Assembly (NCBI GenBank): GCA_946480885.1
Contig: CAMLLK010000060.1
Location: 1 to 6,413, forward strand
Length of the DNA: 6,413 nucleotides
Direction: 5' to 3'
DNA from: an uncultured Thermoproteales archaeon
GTDB taxonomy: Archaea; Thermoproteota; Thermoprotei; Thermoproteales; Thermoproteaceae
Made by a program: the position numbers and the translations under genes. The notes under the pieces were generated by a model. The model ran no database searches, was not told the origin of the DNA, and was given only the letters and a program-made list of their open reading frames with translations. Shown here piece after piece: positions 5,394 through 6,413 of this stretch; position 1 is the first letter of the stretch; each line of letters opens with the position of its first letter.

Positions 5394-5756
5394 GTGTCTA
5401 GCGAAGTTTTTAACATCGTGGAGATTAGAGAAAATAGGCTGTTAAAAAGAAGAGAGGTTATACTAGAGGCAATACACATAGACGCGCCGACTCCCACTAG
5501 ACAAAGTGTAAGAGAGTGGGTGGCAAAACAATTGGGGGTAGACGTGGCGAATGTCTTTATTAGAAAGATCAAAGGGGAATACGGCGTGGGGAAGTCTAGA
5601 GCTGAAGTACATGTATACGACGACTTTAAATTCGCCAAATTAATAGAGCCCTTGTACATACTTGCCAGAAACTTAGGAGAAGAGGGGAGGAAGATGGTGG
5701 AGGAGGCTAGAAAGAGGCGAAACGAACGTAGAGAGAAGAGAAGGAAGAAGAAATAG
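5394..5756 (+). CDS. rps24e: 30S ribosomal protein S24e
   Basis: A 120-aa small-subunit ribosomal protein of the archaeal/eukaryotic S24e family. The N-terminal half has the family's strand-helix layout: FNIVEIRENRLLKRREV (6-22), then IDAPTPTRQSVREWVAKQLG (29-48), then VFIRKIKGEYGVGKSRAEVHVYDD (54-77), equivalent to the conserved glycine-rich segment leading to the 'YDs' strand. Residues 98-120 form a highly basic tail rich in Arg and Lys, suited to rRNA binding. Length is typical for archaeal S24e, slightly long because of the tail. The start is GTG at 5394, about 24 nt after a TATA box. It is followed after 1 bp by rps27ae and then kae1; this S24e-S27ae-Kae1 order is common in archaea. Confidence 0.95.
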   Translation: MSSEVFNIVEIRENRLLKRREVILEAIHIDAPTPTRQSVREWVAKQLGVDVANVFIRKIKGEYGVGKSRAEVHVYDDFKFAKLIEPLYILARNLGEEGRKMVEEARKRRNERREKRRKKK

Positions 5757-5757
5757 T

Positions 5758-5955
5758 ATGTCTAAAAAACAGCCGGTTCAGAAAGAGAAAAAACTACCCC
5801 GCGCAGCGCTTTGGTATGAAATAGATTTGGCAAAGGGAGTGTTTAGATTTAAAAATAGGCTGTGTCCAAAGTGCGGATCGGTGATGGCTTTTCACAAAGA
5901 GCCCACGCCGAGGTGGCACTGTGGTAAGTGCGGCTTTACTCAATTCCAGAGGTGA
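5758..5955 (+). CDS. rps27ae: 30S ribosomal protein S27ae (zinc ribbon)
   Basis: A 65-aa ribosomal protein with a C4 zinc ribbon: CPKC (C36, C39) and CGKC (C55, C58). A basic N-terminal tail (MSKKQPVQKEKK) and the family motif ALWYEI precede the ribbon. In eukaryotes S27a is made as a ubiquitin fusion; this archaeal version has none. The ATG at 5758 lies 1 bp after the rps24e stop, with a purine-rich tract (AAGGAAGAAG, 5741-5750) ahead of it as a probable ribosome-binding site. Its final codons contain the Shine-Dalgarno of kae1. Length and cysteine spacing match archaeal S27ae proteins. Confidence 0.96.
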   Translation: MSKKQPVQKEKKLPRAALWYEIDLAKGVFRFKNRLCPKCGSVMAFHKEPTPRWHCGKCGFTQFQR

Positions 5956-5956
5956 T
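5949..5956 (+). promoter_or_regulatory. Shine-Dalgarno sequence for kae1
   Basis: GAGGTGAT is fully complementary to the archaeal 16S 3' end (AUCACCUC). It spans the rps27ae stop codon and lies 2 nt before the GTG at 5959. It fixes the kae1 start, because the preceding in-frame codons are only TTT and the TGA stop. Confidence 0.8.
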
Positions 5957-5958
5957 TT

Positions 5959-6372
5959 GTGATTGTCCTAGGCGTTGAGTCTACAGCACATACGATTAGC
6001 ATTGGAGTTGTAAAAGACGGCGAAGTTTTAACACAGTCAAGCCAGACGTACAGCCCCCCGCCTGGGAGAGGTATACACCCGAGAGAGGCGGCTGACCACC
6101 ACGCCTTGAAGGCGCCTGTTTTGTTAAAAGAGGCTTTAGCTAAGGCAGGTGTAAAGCTCGCCGACGTCGACGCTGTGGCATACGCCGCCGGGCCGGGGCT
6201 GGGCCCGGCTTTGAGAGTGGGGGCAGTGTTAGCTAGGGCAGTTGCAATTAAGACGGGGGCTCCGTTGGTGCCTGTACACCACGGCGTAGCTCATATAGAA
6301 GTGGCTAGATACGCCACGAGGTCTTGCGACCCCTTAGTCTTATTAATCTCGGGGGGTCACACTATGGTAGTA
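5959..6372 (+). CDS. kae1: Kae1/OSGEP/TsaD-family t6A synthase subunit, 3' truncated by adapter
   Basis: The first 138 codons of Kae1, the catalytic subunit of KEOPS, which transfers threonylcarbamoyl to A37 of ANN-decoding tRNAs. It starts at GTG 5959, reading VIVLGVESTAHTISIGVV. Visible ASKHA-fold and family motifs are the phosphate-1-like VESTAHT (6-12), HPREAADHHA (40-49), YAAGPGLGPALRVG (75-88), the metal-binding HxxxH in HHGVAHIE (H108 and H112) and ISGGHT (130-135). Full-length archaeal Kae1 is about 325-340 aa, so more than half is missing, and any fused Bud32 kinase domain cannot be assessed. It follows rps27ae with a 3-bp gap and a strong Shine-Dalgarno, indicating co-expression with the ribosomal proteins. 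The true codons end at V138; the frame continues artificially into adapter. Confidence 0.95.
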
Positions 6373-6413
6373 AGATCGGAAGAGCACACGTCTGAACTCC
6401 AGTCACGAACGGT
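6373..6413 (+). other. Illumina adapter contamination (right end)
   Basis: Positions 6373-6406 start AGATCGGAAGAGCACACG and end CTCCAGTCAC, the TruSeq read-1 read-through adapter. They are followed by GAACGGT (6407-6413), the first seven bases of the reverse complement of the left-end index AACCGTTC. This is not genomic. Confidence 0.98.

Noticed and set aside
5315..5659. 114-codon minus-strand frame over rps24e
   Set aside because: It is the complement of S24e plus the PsiE-like tail, with no promoter or family features.
49..6372. CRISPR array, tRNA/rRNA, C/D-box sRNA, IS element or intein
   Set aside because: Reading both strands I found no spaced direct repeats, no tRNA-like clover ends, no TGATGA...CTGA pairing, no transposase motifs, and no interruption of the conserved proteins by intein blocks. 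A covariance-model search would be more sensitive.

Overview
This is a 6.4-kb contig from a hyperthermophilic crenarchaeon, most likely a Thermoproteaceae member (Pyrobaculum/Thermoproteus type). The grounds are archaeal gene families (XPB helicase with Bax1, ribosomal proteins S24e and S27ae, Kae1), AT-rich TATA boxes 21-25 nt upstream of start codons, frequent GTG starts, and very tight gene packing. Genus assignment is inference. Both ends are Illumina TruSeq P7-side adapter carrying the same library index, so only about 49-6372 is genomic, and the two outermost genes are cut by adapter rather than by biology.

Layout. (1) Positions 49-2352, minus strand: an apparent operon transcribed right to left from a TATA box at about 2375. 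It holds an ornithine cyclodeaminase/mu-crystallin family dehydrogenase, then XPB helicase (10-bp overlap), then the first 31 codons of Bax1, XPB's nuclease partner (4-bp overlap). (2) Positions 2383-2998, minus strand: a compact CorA-like membrane protein that appears split by a +1 frameshift near 2866-2880. (3) Positions 3014-3487, plus strand: a small CPBP (CAAX-protease/Abi) membrane protease. It diverges from the CorA gene with only 15 bp between start codons. (4) Positions 3467-4894, minus strand: a radical SAM protein with an N-terminal B12-binding-like domain, overlapping the CPBP gene tail to tail by 21 bp. (5) Positions 4923-5363, plus strand: a PsiE-like four-helix membrane protein, divergent from the radical SAM gene across a 28-bp, nearly symmetric bidirectional promoter. 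(6) Positions 5394-6372, plus strand: rps24e, rps27ae and kae1 (3'-truncated), a tightly packed translation/tRNA-modification operon.

First genes of transcription units appear leaderless (TATA box, then start codon, no Shine-Dalgarno). Internal genes instead use overlaps or a Shine-Dalgarno; the clearest is a full GAGGTGAT ahead of kae1. The functional themes are DNA repair (XPB-Bax1), translation and t6A modification (S24e, S27ae, Kae1), and three poorly characterised membrane or radical SAM genes. I see no CRISPR array, tRNA, rRNA, IS element or integrase. I see no clearly new multi-gene system; the most interesting points are the promoter architecture, the CorA frameshift, an altered RED motif in XPB, and the uncharacterised radical SAM gene.
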